A program made the translations under genes and the position numbers. This document shows, one piece after another, positions 10,086 through 18,943 of a stretch of DNA of 64,000 nt. Numbering within the stretch: position 1 is the first letter of the stretch; each line of letters starts with the position of its first letter. Source of the stretch: Saccharomycopsis fibuligera x Saccharomycopsis cf. fibuligera (lineage: Eukaryota; Ascomycota; Saccharomycetes; Ascoideales; Saccharomycopsidaceae); contig CP012816.1 of NCBI GenBank assembly GCA_001936135.1, forward strand, positions 2,539,501 through 2,603,500, given 5' to 3'. The notes under the pieces were generated by a model, which had not been told where the DNA came from, searched no databases, and saw only the letters and a program-made list of their open reading frames with translations.

Positions 10086-10935
10086 TCATAGAGCAGTGGT
10101 ACTCTGTTGCACTGGTTCACCACCTTCTTGAGCTGCTGCTCTAGCTACCGCTTGTTCTTGCTTACGCAACACGGCAAAATCCAATTTAGCCTTTTCTGCC
10201 AATTCTTTCAAAGCCAAACTTTCTTCTCTTGGACTGAATTTACCGATTTCTTCATGCTGCACTAACGTAGCATTCCAATACTTGTCGTCACCTTTGCGCC
10301 ATAAATCTTCCCAGTAAATCTTGGCAGGTAAGTTTAATTCATCAATAACAGTGCTCAAGTCAGCCACTGATTCTTGAGTCCACGTTGGACGATATTGTCC
10401 GCGATACCAAATGTTACCTTCTTCATTCTTTTTACGCAATAGTTGGGCTTCTTTAGCTTTACCGACTTCACGCAAATGTCTTAATTCAACAAGCGCATTG
10501 TATGCATCAACAGCTTCTTGATGAGTTTGGAAGCTGGCTACTGACATTACACGCCAGATGTCTCTTCTGGTGGAAGGCTTGCGGTTTTGCCAATTTGGGC
10601 GCTGAAATTGTTTTTTGATTTGACGTTCCTAGTTTTTGTTGGTTAGTAAATTTGTTTGTGAAGACTGTGGATACAACCCACAAAAACAAATGTGAATAGT
10701 AACTTTATCAGACAATATCATGATTAAGTGCTAAATCACATAGAAAGGCGACTATTCAAATCTGGTAAGAGCAATCATCCGCTTAGTATTTTGATACAAT
10801 ACATACGGCAAAGTATGGAAACTGAGAGTAGATAACTTGACCACTTTCCAAGTTTCTAAAAAAGTAGACTTGAGGAGCATAGCCCTTCTTGATGAGCCAC
10901 TTGGCGTCATGGAATCTAGATGCAAAATTCACCAT
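10086..10935 (-). CDS. MHR1: Mhr1 / mitochondrial ribosomal protein mL67 (two exons)
   Basis: Exons are 10935-10807 and 10628-10086 on the minus strand, giving 223 residues (S. cerevisiae Mhr1 has 226). Exon 1 encodes [14 protein letters not shown] and then [19 protein letters not shown]. Exon 2 continues with [19 protein letters not shown] and the later blocks [10 protein letters not shown] and [12 protein letters not shown]. These match the conserved core of Mhr1, which is both a subunit of the mitochondrial large ribosomal subunit and a factor promoting mtDNA homologous pairing and recombination. The reading frame is continuous only if the 178-nt intron is removed, with phase 0 at the junction. 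The start chosen is the ATG at 10935, because MVNFASRF lines up with the yeast N-terminus. An upstream in-frame ATG at 10995 would add 20 residues. Confidence 0.92.
10629..10806 (-). other. Spliceosomal intron in MHR1
   Basis: GTATGT at the donor (10806 downward), a perfect TACTAAC branch site at 10648-10642, and a CTAG acceptor ending at 10629. Removing it joins the two halves of the conserved Mhr1 sequence in frame, which is independent proof of the boundaries. Confidence 0.93.
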
Positions 10936-11275
10936 TTCGGAACGCTGGAAGATGGTTGCTGCTGTGTATAGATCCGATAATGATAATGATGGCAATAATG
11001 ATAATGGATACGGTATCTATCGCTGTGCTGCCACTGTCTTTCTTGATTTGGCATTAGCCAACAAATGTTGAAAAAAATTATTTTTTCCTCCGAGTTTTTT
11101 GGGCGCGGGCTCGCAACGATATTGCTTCTTACATCCGCCGTACCGGTACTTTATGGCTAAATCTATCATGGAATCAATCTACTAAACTACAGTCCACCTA
11201 CAACCATTACATCTATAATAAATAAAACCCAATTAACAGGATAACATACTACACACATCCCGAAAACAATTTAAG
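10936..11275. other. MHR1-YKR070W bidirectional promoter region
   Basis: A 340-bp head-to-head region between two mitochondrial genes. It includes imperfect GATAATGATAATG direct repeats at about 10975-11010. Other short ORF readings across it do not resemble known proteins. Confidence 0.5.
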
Positions 11276-12612
11276 ATGAACAGCCTTTTGTCTATTTCCT
11301 TTTCTGCTAAAGTTGCGCTCAAGAAATCCCCTTCGTTTTCTACTTCTTTTGCTGCAAGATTTCACTCTCTGAGCATCACAAAGTCAGCTTCACAACTCAG
11401 CCCAAGCGAGATTGGCTTTGTCTTTGAGTAAGTAGATAAATATATTGAGCTAAAGGTATTCGTACTGTTATCATAGTCATAGGGGAAGTCGTGGGTAAGC
11501 ATTTTAGTCAAGTCCTTCTTATCGCATCTCATTACTAACATATCCTCAGCATTGATGGTGTCTTGCTAAGAGGAGGCCAACCAATTCCTCATGCCAGACC
11601 AACATTACAGCTTCTTAACTCGCTCAAAGTCCCATTCATGCTCTTGACAAATGGCGGTGGTGTTAGTGAAAGATCGAGAACCGAGTTTCTATCCCAGAAA
11701 ATTGGCGTCAACATCAACCCAATTCAAATTGTCCAATCGCATACCCCATTAAAAACCTTGACTTCAGTTTATGATCGTGTCCTTGTGGTGGGCGGGCCAG
11801 AGGATAAAGCTAGACATGTTGCTTTAAGCTATGGCTTCAAAGATGTGGTTATTCCTGCCGATATTGTGAGGGCAAATTCTGCAATTTGGCCATTCCATAA
11901 GTACACCGACACTGAATTGAAGCAATGGGGACGCGATCCAAAAGAATCTAAGGTGTTTGAGAAGCCAATTGAAGCTATTATGGTTTTCAATGATCCAAGG
12001 GATATGGGCAGTGATGCTCAAATTATCTTGGAGTTGCTTAACTCTGAAAGGGGATATTTGGGTACTAGAAGATCATTAGCTGATATCAGCGTACATGAGG
12101 CTCATAAGCCAGCAGTGCCTTTGTATTTCTCCAACAATGATCTTTTGTGGGCCAATGATTACAATTTGCCTAGAATTGGTCAAGGAGCATTTAGAATTAT
12201 TATTGAAACATTGTATAAAGAATTGAACGAAACTAATCGCTTGGAAAATACAATCATTGGTAAACCAAAGAGAATTACTTACGATTATGTTCATAATGCG
12301 TTGATTGATTGGAGGTCCAAGGTCTTGGCTAATCCAGATTTAATACATGATGCTACCGGGAAATTACAACAAGTTATTCCTGAACTTGGCAAAGCACCTG
12401 CATCCACTCCTTTCAAGAGGGTGTATATGGTCGGCGATAATCCAGCTTCGGACATTGCTGGAGCAGTAGAGTACAAATGGGACAGTTGCTTAGTGAGAAC
12501 CGGGGTCTACCAAGATTCAGATTACAATGATTTGAAGGTCAAACCAACTCACATTGTGGATAACGTTTACGAAGCAGTGGTTACAGGCTTGAAAGAGAAT
12601 GGGGTCTACTGA
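11276..12612 (+). CDS. HAD-superfamily protein of the CECR5/YKR070W family (two exons)
   Basis: Exons are 11276-11427 and 11550-12612, giving 404 residues. The joined N-terminal region reads EIGFVFDIDGVLLRGGQP, the HAD motif I with nucleophile D51 and general acid D53. LLTNGG (motif II) follows, and VYMVGDNPASDIAGA (motif IV) lies near the C-terminus. Similarity to S. cerevisiae YKR070W extends end to end, including SHTPLKTL and YFSNNDLLWANDYNLPRIGQGAFR. The first ~45 residues are rich in Ser, Lys, Arg and Ala and look like a mitochondrial presequence, which fits the mitochondrial location reported for the yeast protein. The substrate of this family is unsettled. The intron falls inside the codon of the catalytic Asp, so an unspliced product could not be an active phosphatase. 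Confidence 0.9.
11428..11549 (+). other. Spliceosomal intron in the YKR070W-like gene
   Basis: GTAAGT donor at 11428, TACTAAC branch site at 11533-11539 and a CTCAG acceptor ending at 11549 (122 nt). The junction rebuilds GAC, the first Asp of the HAD DxD motif, from GA at the end of exon 1 and C at the start of exon 2. Confidence 0.95.
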
Positions 12613-12963
12613 GTTGATGACCATACATAGATAACCATACATAGATAACCATACATAGATGACTAATATTATATGCTCGAAAAATTATAAATTACAAACT
12701 ATAAGATGAAGGAACAATGTGCTTTTTAGTTCGTATATAAAGCACAAATGCTAAAGCAGTTAATTTGTGCTTAAGATTTGAATTGCACAGCAGATCTATT
12801 TCACTTTCTATTACTACTTTTTCGCGATGCGCATCGGTGAATCAGTTTGTATGCGGCGAAAAAAATTGAAACCCAAGAAAATTTGAAAATCTAAATATAA
12901 TAACTTTAAAAGGTCTACTACAAATCACACACACAAGATACGTCTCACCACACACCAATACCA
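12613..12963. other. Intergenic region upstream of CYC2
   Basis: A 351-bp tandem-gene spacer. It holds the 14-bp repeat at its left end and AT-rich DNA with a TATATAA at about 12736. I see nothing else supportable. Confidence 0.5.
12617..12658. repeat. Three tandem copies of a 14-bp repeat
   Basis: ATGACCATACATAG followed by two copies of ATAACCATACATAG, starting four bases after the stop codon of the YKR070W-like gene, hence in its 3'UTR. It is short enough to be an ordinary minisatellite. Confidence 0.9.
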
Positions 12964-14616
12964 ATGATACGAACATTGAAATTTCCCAAAAGCCTTTGCA
13001 TAAGGCTGGTGCAATTACCAGCAGCTTGTCGCTGGAACTCTAGTCTTAATACCTCTCCAAATAATAAAAACCATCACAACAACCCGCAAAAATTCAAGAT
13101 TCCGGAATCTCCAACATTTCCAAAAAAATCTAGTAAAACAGAATACGAGTTTCCTCAGAATCCCAAATACAACATACCTTTGCATGTACAAAAGAAGAGT
13201 AATGATAATTTCTTTATCAGACACAGACGTTACATCCCCATAATTGTTGCCATTGTTGTGGGCGGATGGGGTCTTTACACAGTGTATTTTTTCACTAATC
13301 CAAATGCTGGCAAATCTCTGGAACAGCAAAAGCTTCTTTCGCCAGACTATTTCACTGAGTTCATAATCACCAACAAGAAGAAAATCAATAAGGACCATTT
13401 CTTAGTTGAGTTGACTCCTAAGCATAAAGATGATTTGAAGCATAAATATTTCAACAAAAAAGGATTCTGGGATGGTTCGAAACTTTGGAGTGTCGAAGTT
13501 AAACAACCAGAAATCATGGTTGTACGCAGATATACTCCTTTGCCCCTAGTCCTTGAAAATGTTCCCGCAAGTAGTAGCAGTAATGATCTCACAGATACTA
13601 ATAGTAGCACTAACACAGTATTGAGGATTCCTGGGGAAGAATCCGATACTGCAAAATTCTGTCTCTACTTGAAAAAATATGATCATGGGGAAGTGGCTCG
13701 TTGGATCTCCAAAAAACCCATTGGCGCTGTACTTGAACTTCGTGGCCCATTTACTGAATTTGAGTTTCCAGCACAACCAATAGACGGTTGCAACAAAGCA
13801 TACCAAAGACCTAAAATGGCAAACATTGCTTCAAAAGTGGCTGCTGATCCATTTGCTCCAGGAGCTGATGGTAAAGCTCAATTACTCCCATCGATACCTG
13901 CACCAGACAATTTGGCGTTTTATGCTGCTGGTACAGGGATTGCTCCAGCATTACAACTTTTGCTTTCAGAAAACCCATTTAAGGGTCACATGTGGTTACA
14001 TTATTCGTATAGAGATAAAGAGGAAGTTCCGGAGGAATTTAACAAATTTTTTTATTTTCTTGAAAAGATGGATCGCTTGACGTTGAAGACATATGAAGAT
14101 TCACAGGGTCAATGGATTACGGTTAACGATGTTCCTACTCCTGGAGTACCTAATGAAGCAACTATAGCCAAGGATGAGATTATTGAAAAGCTGATTAAGA
14201 GACAGAAGCTTATTGATGATAAGCTTAAGCAGTTAAAAGAGGGCAAAATTGAAGAAAACAGTGAGACTAGTCTGAAAGATTCTTCCGATAGTGCTGCTTT
14301 GGCTGCCAAGTCTTCAGAGGAATCATTTCAGGATAAAAAGATCACCAAAAAGGATCTTGAGCCTACAACATCAAGTGCCAAAAAAGCCACTTCTTCTAGC
14401 GTTAGCGGTGACCCAATAGTTTATACCAATGCCTTACATCAAGCATATAAACTTAGAAATCAACCTAAAAACAATCCAACTCGATCAATAGTATGCGGAC
14501 CAGATGGCTATGTAGCTTATGTTGCTGGTGCCAAACCAACAGAAATTACGCAAGGATCGGTGGCTGGATTATTGGGCGTTAAAGGTTGGGATAACACTAA
14601 TGTATATAAGATGTAA
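12964..14616 (+). CDS. CYC2: Cyc2-like mitochondrial FAD/NAD(P)H oxidoreductase
   Basis: A 550-residue protein of the ferredoxin-NADP reductase fold. An Arg/Lys-rich presequence (MIRTLKFPKSLCIRLV) is followed by one membrane segment at about residues 88-112. The FAD motif RRYTPLP lies at about 188-194. The nucleotide-binding AAGTGIAPALQ lies near 322, and CGPDG near 512. The end, WDNTNVYKM, resembles the C-terminus of yeast Cyc2, a mitochondrial inner-membrane flavoprotein. Cyc2 helps keep apocytochrome c reduced for haem attachment. The protein is far longer than S. cerevisiae Cyc2 (366 residues). The extra length lies in a presequence-proximal Asn/Lys/Pro-rich stretch and in a charged Ser/Lys-rich insert at about residues 400-480, between the two nucleotide-binding elements. 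A cytochrome b5 reductase (Mcr1-like) is the alternative, but the tail favours Cyc2. Confidence 0.82.
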   Translation: MIRTLKFPKSLCIRLVQLPAACRWNSSLNTSPNNKNHHNNPQKFKIPESPTFPKKSSKTEYEFPQNPKYNIPLHVQKKSNDNFFIRHRRYIPIIVAIVVGGWGLYTVYFFTNPNAGKSLEQQKLLSPDYFTEFIITNKKKINKDHFLVELTPKHKDDLKHKYFNKKGFWDGSKLWSVEVKQPEIMVVRRYTPLPLVLENVPASSSSNDLTDTNSSTNTVLRIPGEESDTAKFCLYLKKYDHGEVARWISKKPIGAVLELRGPFTEFEFPAQPIDGCNKAYQRPKMANIASKVAADPFAPGADGKAQLLPSIPAPDNLAFYAAGTGIAPALQLLLSENPFKGHMWLHYSYRDKEEVPEEFNKFFYFLEKMDRLTLKTYEDSQGQWITVNDVPTPGVPNEATIAKDEIIEKLIKRQKLIDDKLKQLKEGKIEENSETSLKDSSDSAALAAKSSEESFQDKKITKKDLEPTTSSAKKATSSSVSGDPIVYTNALHQAYKLRNQPKNNPTRSIVCGPDGYVAYVAGAKPTEITQGSVAGLLGVKGWDNTNVYKM

Positions 14617-16061
14617 TGTATAGGTAAATAAGTTCGTCTGCCTGCATATATATAAATATTATAGAATTTTTCAACAATTCCAAGTGTGAAAGAATTTATT
14701 TGTCTATGCTTTATTGATCTATATAACTATAATTAGTACCCAAACAATAGTCTACAAACGGATACTATTTAAACTTTGATCCGTATGCTGCTTTCGAGCT
14801 TTATCGTCATTTATTTGATGATCTCAAAAAGATGGGATCTACATAGTATGCTATAAAAGTTTCAAATTTCGTATATCAGACATCTTGTCAAAGGAAAGAC
14901 CATGTCAAATGAACTTGAGGTGGATCACTTCTGGCAACAGTTATACACTATAATACTTTTCTTTTTTACTTCATTGTGAAATTTTAAATTATGTATAAAA
15001 TTGTTCTTTGTTCATCTCAATCTTCAAAGAATTGACATGACCTTGGCTGACGATAACGGAAATTATGTTTGTTTTAAAAAAATTTTTAACTTGGTGAACA
15101 AGATTGTTTATACTTTCTCTGAAAATGTTGCTTTAAAGCAATTTTTTAATCTGGTGCAAATGTCATCATTACAAATTTTAACAAAATAATTGCTATGTTA
15201 GCCCATATATAACATAGTTAGAATTTACAAAAAAGTTTAACAAACCTCAACAATACAATATGCAGCCTTTTTGAATGCACATGTTTATATTTAAAATGCC
15301 AAAATTCATGTCTCTGATTATTAACGTCAACTAAAAATATTACAAAAGAAAACAAAATTTGTTATAGAAACATCTATCTTATCGTTACAAAGCAATAGGC
15401 CAAAATAATAATAATAATTTGTATAACTGGGGTAAAAGGGAGAAAGTACAAGTAAGAATTACACTTTGTCTTTAAGTGACACCAAGAGTTGCTTCATTGT
15501 CTAACCCTGTATCATTTCCTACAGCTCAACATATATTTATGGAAATGGTACTGCTGTAAACTGCACATTATTCTAGATCACAGAACTTACTGAATCTGTC
15601 ATAAAAAACCTGCCAATACTATGTAAAATTCACTGAAATCAATTTTTTTTTTATAAAGAGATAACAAATACCGATAGGACAGCAAGTGAGGGAATTAATA
15701 AGTTTCAGTGTGATTTACAACTTCTAAATTGAAACCGCTATTGAATTGGGACGGTATGGAAGGTTTTGGAAATTTCTACATGCTTAAAAAAAATTAGACT
15801 TCTGCAGCGATAAGATGACCTGTCAATAGATACACTTCACGCACAGGGTCTCATAGGTTGTCTGAGAGAAAAGTGGGTTCCAAGTTGGTTCGCAAAAATG
15901 TACAAAAATCTACAGTCAATGTGTTTTTTGATGGCTAAGGCTTATATCCGGATAGGTTACAATTTACAGTTAGCTTAATTCCCTGGCATAGTTCGAGGGG
16001 CTTCATATGCCAGGTTGTAGTTTCTCATGTTGGGGCGTTCCGGCGGAGTTTGTGTGCTGCA

Positions 16062-16074
16062 GAAGCTTCTGGAA
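16062..16074 (+). promoter_or_regulatory. Perfect three-unit heat-shock element of HSP90
   Basis: GAAGCTTCTGGAA gives the inverted pentamer series nGAAnnTTCnnGAA with no mismatch, about 290 bases upstream of the HSP90 start. This is the binding site expected for trimeric Hsf1, which is known to drive yeast HSP90 genes. Confidence 0.85.
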
Positions 16075-16140
16075 GCGACGCTGCGGGAGATGGCACGTGC
16101 TTTAGGGTACCACTCTGGTTTACCCGCATGGAAACCCATC

Positions 16141-16158
16141 GAACCTTCGATGGGCTTC
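16141..16158 (+). promoter_or_regulatory. Second, gapped heat-shock element
   Basis: GAA at 16141-16143, TTC at 16146-16148 and TTC at 16156-16158 keep the 5-bp phasing of a heat-shock element with one unit missing. It lies between the perfect element and the TATA box. Confidence 0.5.
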
Positions 16159-16210
16159 TGGTGGTGAAAAATAGAAAGTCGAATATCGACAACGATAGAC
16201 AAAAAAAAAG

Positions 16211-16217
16211 TATAAAA
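16211..16217 (+). promoter_or_regulatory. HSP90 TATA box
   Basis: TATAAAA about 145 bases upstream of the HSP90 ATG and downstream of both heat-shock elements, the usual order in a heat-inducible yeast promoter. Confidence 0.7.
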
Positions 16218-16360
16218 ACCATTGGGGTTGGCCATTTTACAGCCCTCCCCCACTGTGCTTCTTCCCCTTCGTCGAACTTTTTGTGTCTTTTAGCTTTGCT
16301 TTACTAGACTACTACCTTAACTCTTCGTCATCTCCTCAATACCAATAAACATCGTTCACA

Positions 16361-18469
16361 ATGTCTCCAAAATCCGAGTCCTACGAGTTTCAAGCTGAGA
16401 TCACTCAGCTTATGTCTCTTATTATCAACACTGTCTATTCTAACAAGGAAATTTTTTTGAGAGAATTGATTTCTAACGCCTCCGATGCTTTGGACAAAAT
16501 CAGATACAAGGGTTTGTCTGATCCTAAGGAATTGGAATCTGAACCAGAATTGTTTATCAGAATTACCCCAAGACCAGAACAAAAAGTCTTGGAAATCAGA
16601 GACTCCGGTGTTGGTATGACCAAGGCTGAATTGGTCAACAACTTGGGTACTATTGCTAAGTCTGGTACTAAAGCTTTCATGGAAGCTTTGTCTGCTGGTG
16701 CTGATGTTTCTATGATTGGTCAATTCGGTGTTGGTTTCTACTCTCTTTTCTTGGTTGCCGATCATGTTCAAGTCATCTCCAAATCTAACGATGATGAACA
16801 ATACATTTGGGAATCTAACGCTGGCGGTAAATTCACTGTCACTTTGGATGAAACTAACGAAAAGATTTCTAGAGGTACTGTCTTGAGATTGTTCTTGAAA
16901 GAAGACCAATTGGAATACTTGGAAGAAAAGAGAATCAAAGAAATTGTGAAGAAACACAGTGAATTTGTTTCTTACCCAATTCAATTGGTTGTCACCAAGG
17001 AAGTTGAAAAAGAAGTTCCAGAAGAAGAAGAAAAGAAGGAAGAAGAAGAAGGTGATGATAAGAAACCTAAATTAGAAGAAGTTGATGAAGAAGGTAAAGA
17101 AAAGAAGGAACCAAAGAAGGTTAAGGAACAGGTTCAAGAAGAAGAAGTTTTGAACAAGACTAAACCATTGTGGTCTAGAAACCCAAGTGATGTCTCTCAA
17201 GATGAATACAATGCTTTCTACAAATCCATTTCTAACGACTGGGAAGACCCATTGGCCGTTAAGCACTTTTCTGTTGAAGGTCAATTGGAATTCAAAGCCA
17301 TCTTGTTCGTTCCAAAGAGAGCTCCATTCGATCTCTTCGAAAGCTCTAAAAAGAACAAATCCTCTATCAACTTGTACGTGCGTCGTGTTTTCATCACTGA
17401 TGAAGCTGACTTGTTGCCAGACTACTTGAACTTTGTCAAGGGTGTGGTTGACTCCGAAGACTTGCCATTGAACTTGTCCAGAGAAGTTTTGCAACAAAAC
17501 AAGATTTTGAAGGTCATCAAGAAGAACTTGGTTAAGAAGATTTTGGAATGTTTCAATGAAATTGCTGAAGACAGTGAACAATTTGATAAGTTTTACACTG
17601 CTTTCGGTAAGAACATTAAGTTGGGTATTCACGAAGATTCTACCAACAGAAACGCTTTGGCTAAATTGTTGAGATTCAAATCTACCAAATCTTTGGACGA
17701 AATGACTTCTTTGTCTGACTACGTTACCAGAATGAAGGAACACCAAAAGAACATTTACTTCATCACTGGTGAATCCCAAAAAGCTGTTGAAAAATCTCCA
17801 TTCTTGGATGTCTTGAAGGCTAAGGACTTTGAAGTTTTGTTCCTCGTTGACCCAATTGATGAATATGCTGCTACTCAATTGAAGGAATTCGAAGACAAGA
17901 AATTGGTTGATATTACCAAGGACTTCGAATTGGAAGAAAGTGATGAAGAAAAAGCTGAAAGAGAAAAGGAAGAAAAAGAATTTGAATCTTTGTCTAAGGC
18001 TTTGAAGAACATTCTTGGTGACAAAGTTGAAAAAGTTGTTGTTTCTCACAAATTGCTCGATGCTCCAGCTGCTATCAGAACTGCTCAATTTGGTTGGTCC
18101 GCTAACATGGAAAGAATCATGAAGGCTCAGGCTTTGAGAGACACCACCATGTCCTCTTACATGTCCTCCAAGAAGATCTTTGAAATTTCTCCAAAATCCT
18201 CTATCATTAAGGAATTGAAGAAAAAGCTTGATAAGGATGGTGAAGAAGACAGAACTGTCAAGGATTTGACCGTTTTGTTGTATGACACTGCCTTGCTTAC
18301 TTCTGGTTTCTCTTTGGAAGAACCAAACTCTTTTGCCAGCAGAATCAACAGATTGATCTCTTTGGGTTTAAACATCGAAGAAGATGAAGCTGAAGAAGCT
18401 GTTGAAGAAATCAACACTAAGGCTGAGGATGAAGGTGTTGCTGAATCTGCTATGGAAGAAGTTGACTAA
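16361..18469 (+). CDS. HSP90: Hsp90 chaperone
   Basis: A complete 702-residue cytosolic Hsp90 (yeast Hsc82/Hsp82 have 705/709). The N-terminal GHKL ATPase holds catalytic E35 and N39 in [18 protein letters not shown], the ATP-lid DSGVGMT, and GQFGVGFYS. An acidic linker rich in Glu and Lys covers about residues 210-265. The middle domain carries the catalytic-loop block [14 protein letters not shown]. The C-terminal dimerisation domain ends with MEEVD, the docking tail for TPR co-chaperones. Codons are strongly optimised (TTG for Leu, AGA for Arg, GGT for Gly), showing high expression. It is apparently the only copy in this window, and its promoter has consensus heat-shock elements. No intron is present. 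Confidence 0.98.
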   Translation: MSPKSESYEFQAEITQLMSLIINTVYSNKEIFLRELISNASDALDKIRYKGLSDPKELESEPELFIRITPRPEQKVLEIRDSGVGMTKAELVNNLGTIAKSGTKAFMEALSAGADVSMIGQFGVGFYSLFLVADHVQVISKSNDDEQYIWESNAGGKFTVTLDETNEKISRGTVLRLFLKEDQLEYLEEKRIKEIVKKHSEFVSYPIQLVVTKEVEKEVPEEEEKKEEEEGDDKKPKLEEVDEEGKEKKEPKKVKEQVQEEEVLNKTKPLWSRNPSDVSQDEYNAFYKSISNDWEDPLAVKHFSVEGQLEFKAILFVPKRAPFDLFESSKKNKSSINLYVRRVFITDEADLLPDYLNFVKGVVDSEDLPLNLSREVLQQNKILKVIKKNLVKKILECFNEIAEDSEQFDKFYTAFGKNIKLGIHEDSTNRNALAKLLRFKSTKSLDEMTSLSDYVTRMKEHQKNIYFITGESQKAVEKSPFLDVLKAKDFEVLFLVDPIDEYAATQLKEFEDKKLVDITKDFELEESDEEKAEREKEEKEFESLSKALKNILGDKVEKVVVSHKLLDAPAAIRTAQFGWSANMERIMKAQALRDTTMSSYMSSKKIFEISPKSSIIKELKKKLDKDGEEDRTVKDLTVLLYDTALLTSGFSLEEPNSFASRINRLISLGLNIEEDEAEEAVEEINTKAEDEGVAESAMEEVD

Positions 18470-18943
18470 ATGTGTTTAATTTTCTAACATTAGCAACTGC
18501 CACGAATTTTTTTTTTTAATATTTAATTCTCATTTTGACGATGCTCTTTTTCTTTTAATAATAATTTTCCTTTCGGTTTTTGTAAATTATGATTTGCTAG
18601 TCAAGTAAATAGTACGCAATAGTAATAACGATAATAGTAACTATAATTTTACGCTGATCTAATATTCTATTCTAATGAGGTTTTTTATATTCGCAGTACA
18701 GCAAGTTTCAGAGGTCAATACTTTATGTCATTAGTCCCTGTCCCTATCAGTTGCGATAACTTGCATTAAATCTAATGTGCATATACATTTTCTATAGTAC
18801 AACTTTTACCACATGTACTGCTCACTGCTAATTGCCTTATAAAAGTAAATAAAATCAATCATTTTTCCTATAATTACTAACAGCTTTATATCAAGTTGTT
18901 CCAAAAACAAACTTCAACTTTTTCAAATTCTTATTCTATTTTT
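18470..18943. other. HSP90-VPS33 convergent 3' region
   Basis: 474 bp of AT-rich sequence between two stop codons, with a T run near 18507-18517 that could serve 3'-end formation. No gene is seen. Confidence 0.6.

Larger units (their letters stand above)
14617..16360. other. Long region upstream of HSP90
   Basis: 1.74 kb between CYC2 and HSP90. The proximal 350 bp is the HSP90 promoter, with heat-shock elements and a TATA box. The rest is AT-rich, with no ORF that looks like a gene (a 62-codon ORF at 15001-15189 has no recognisable feature) and no tRNA-like structure. A non-coding RNA or 3'UTR/upstream control cannot be excluded. Confidence 0.5.
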
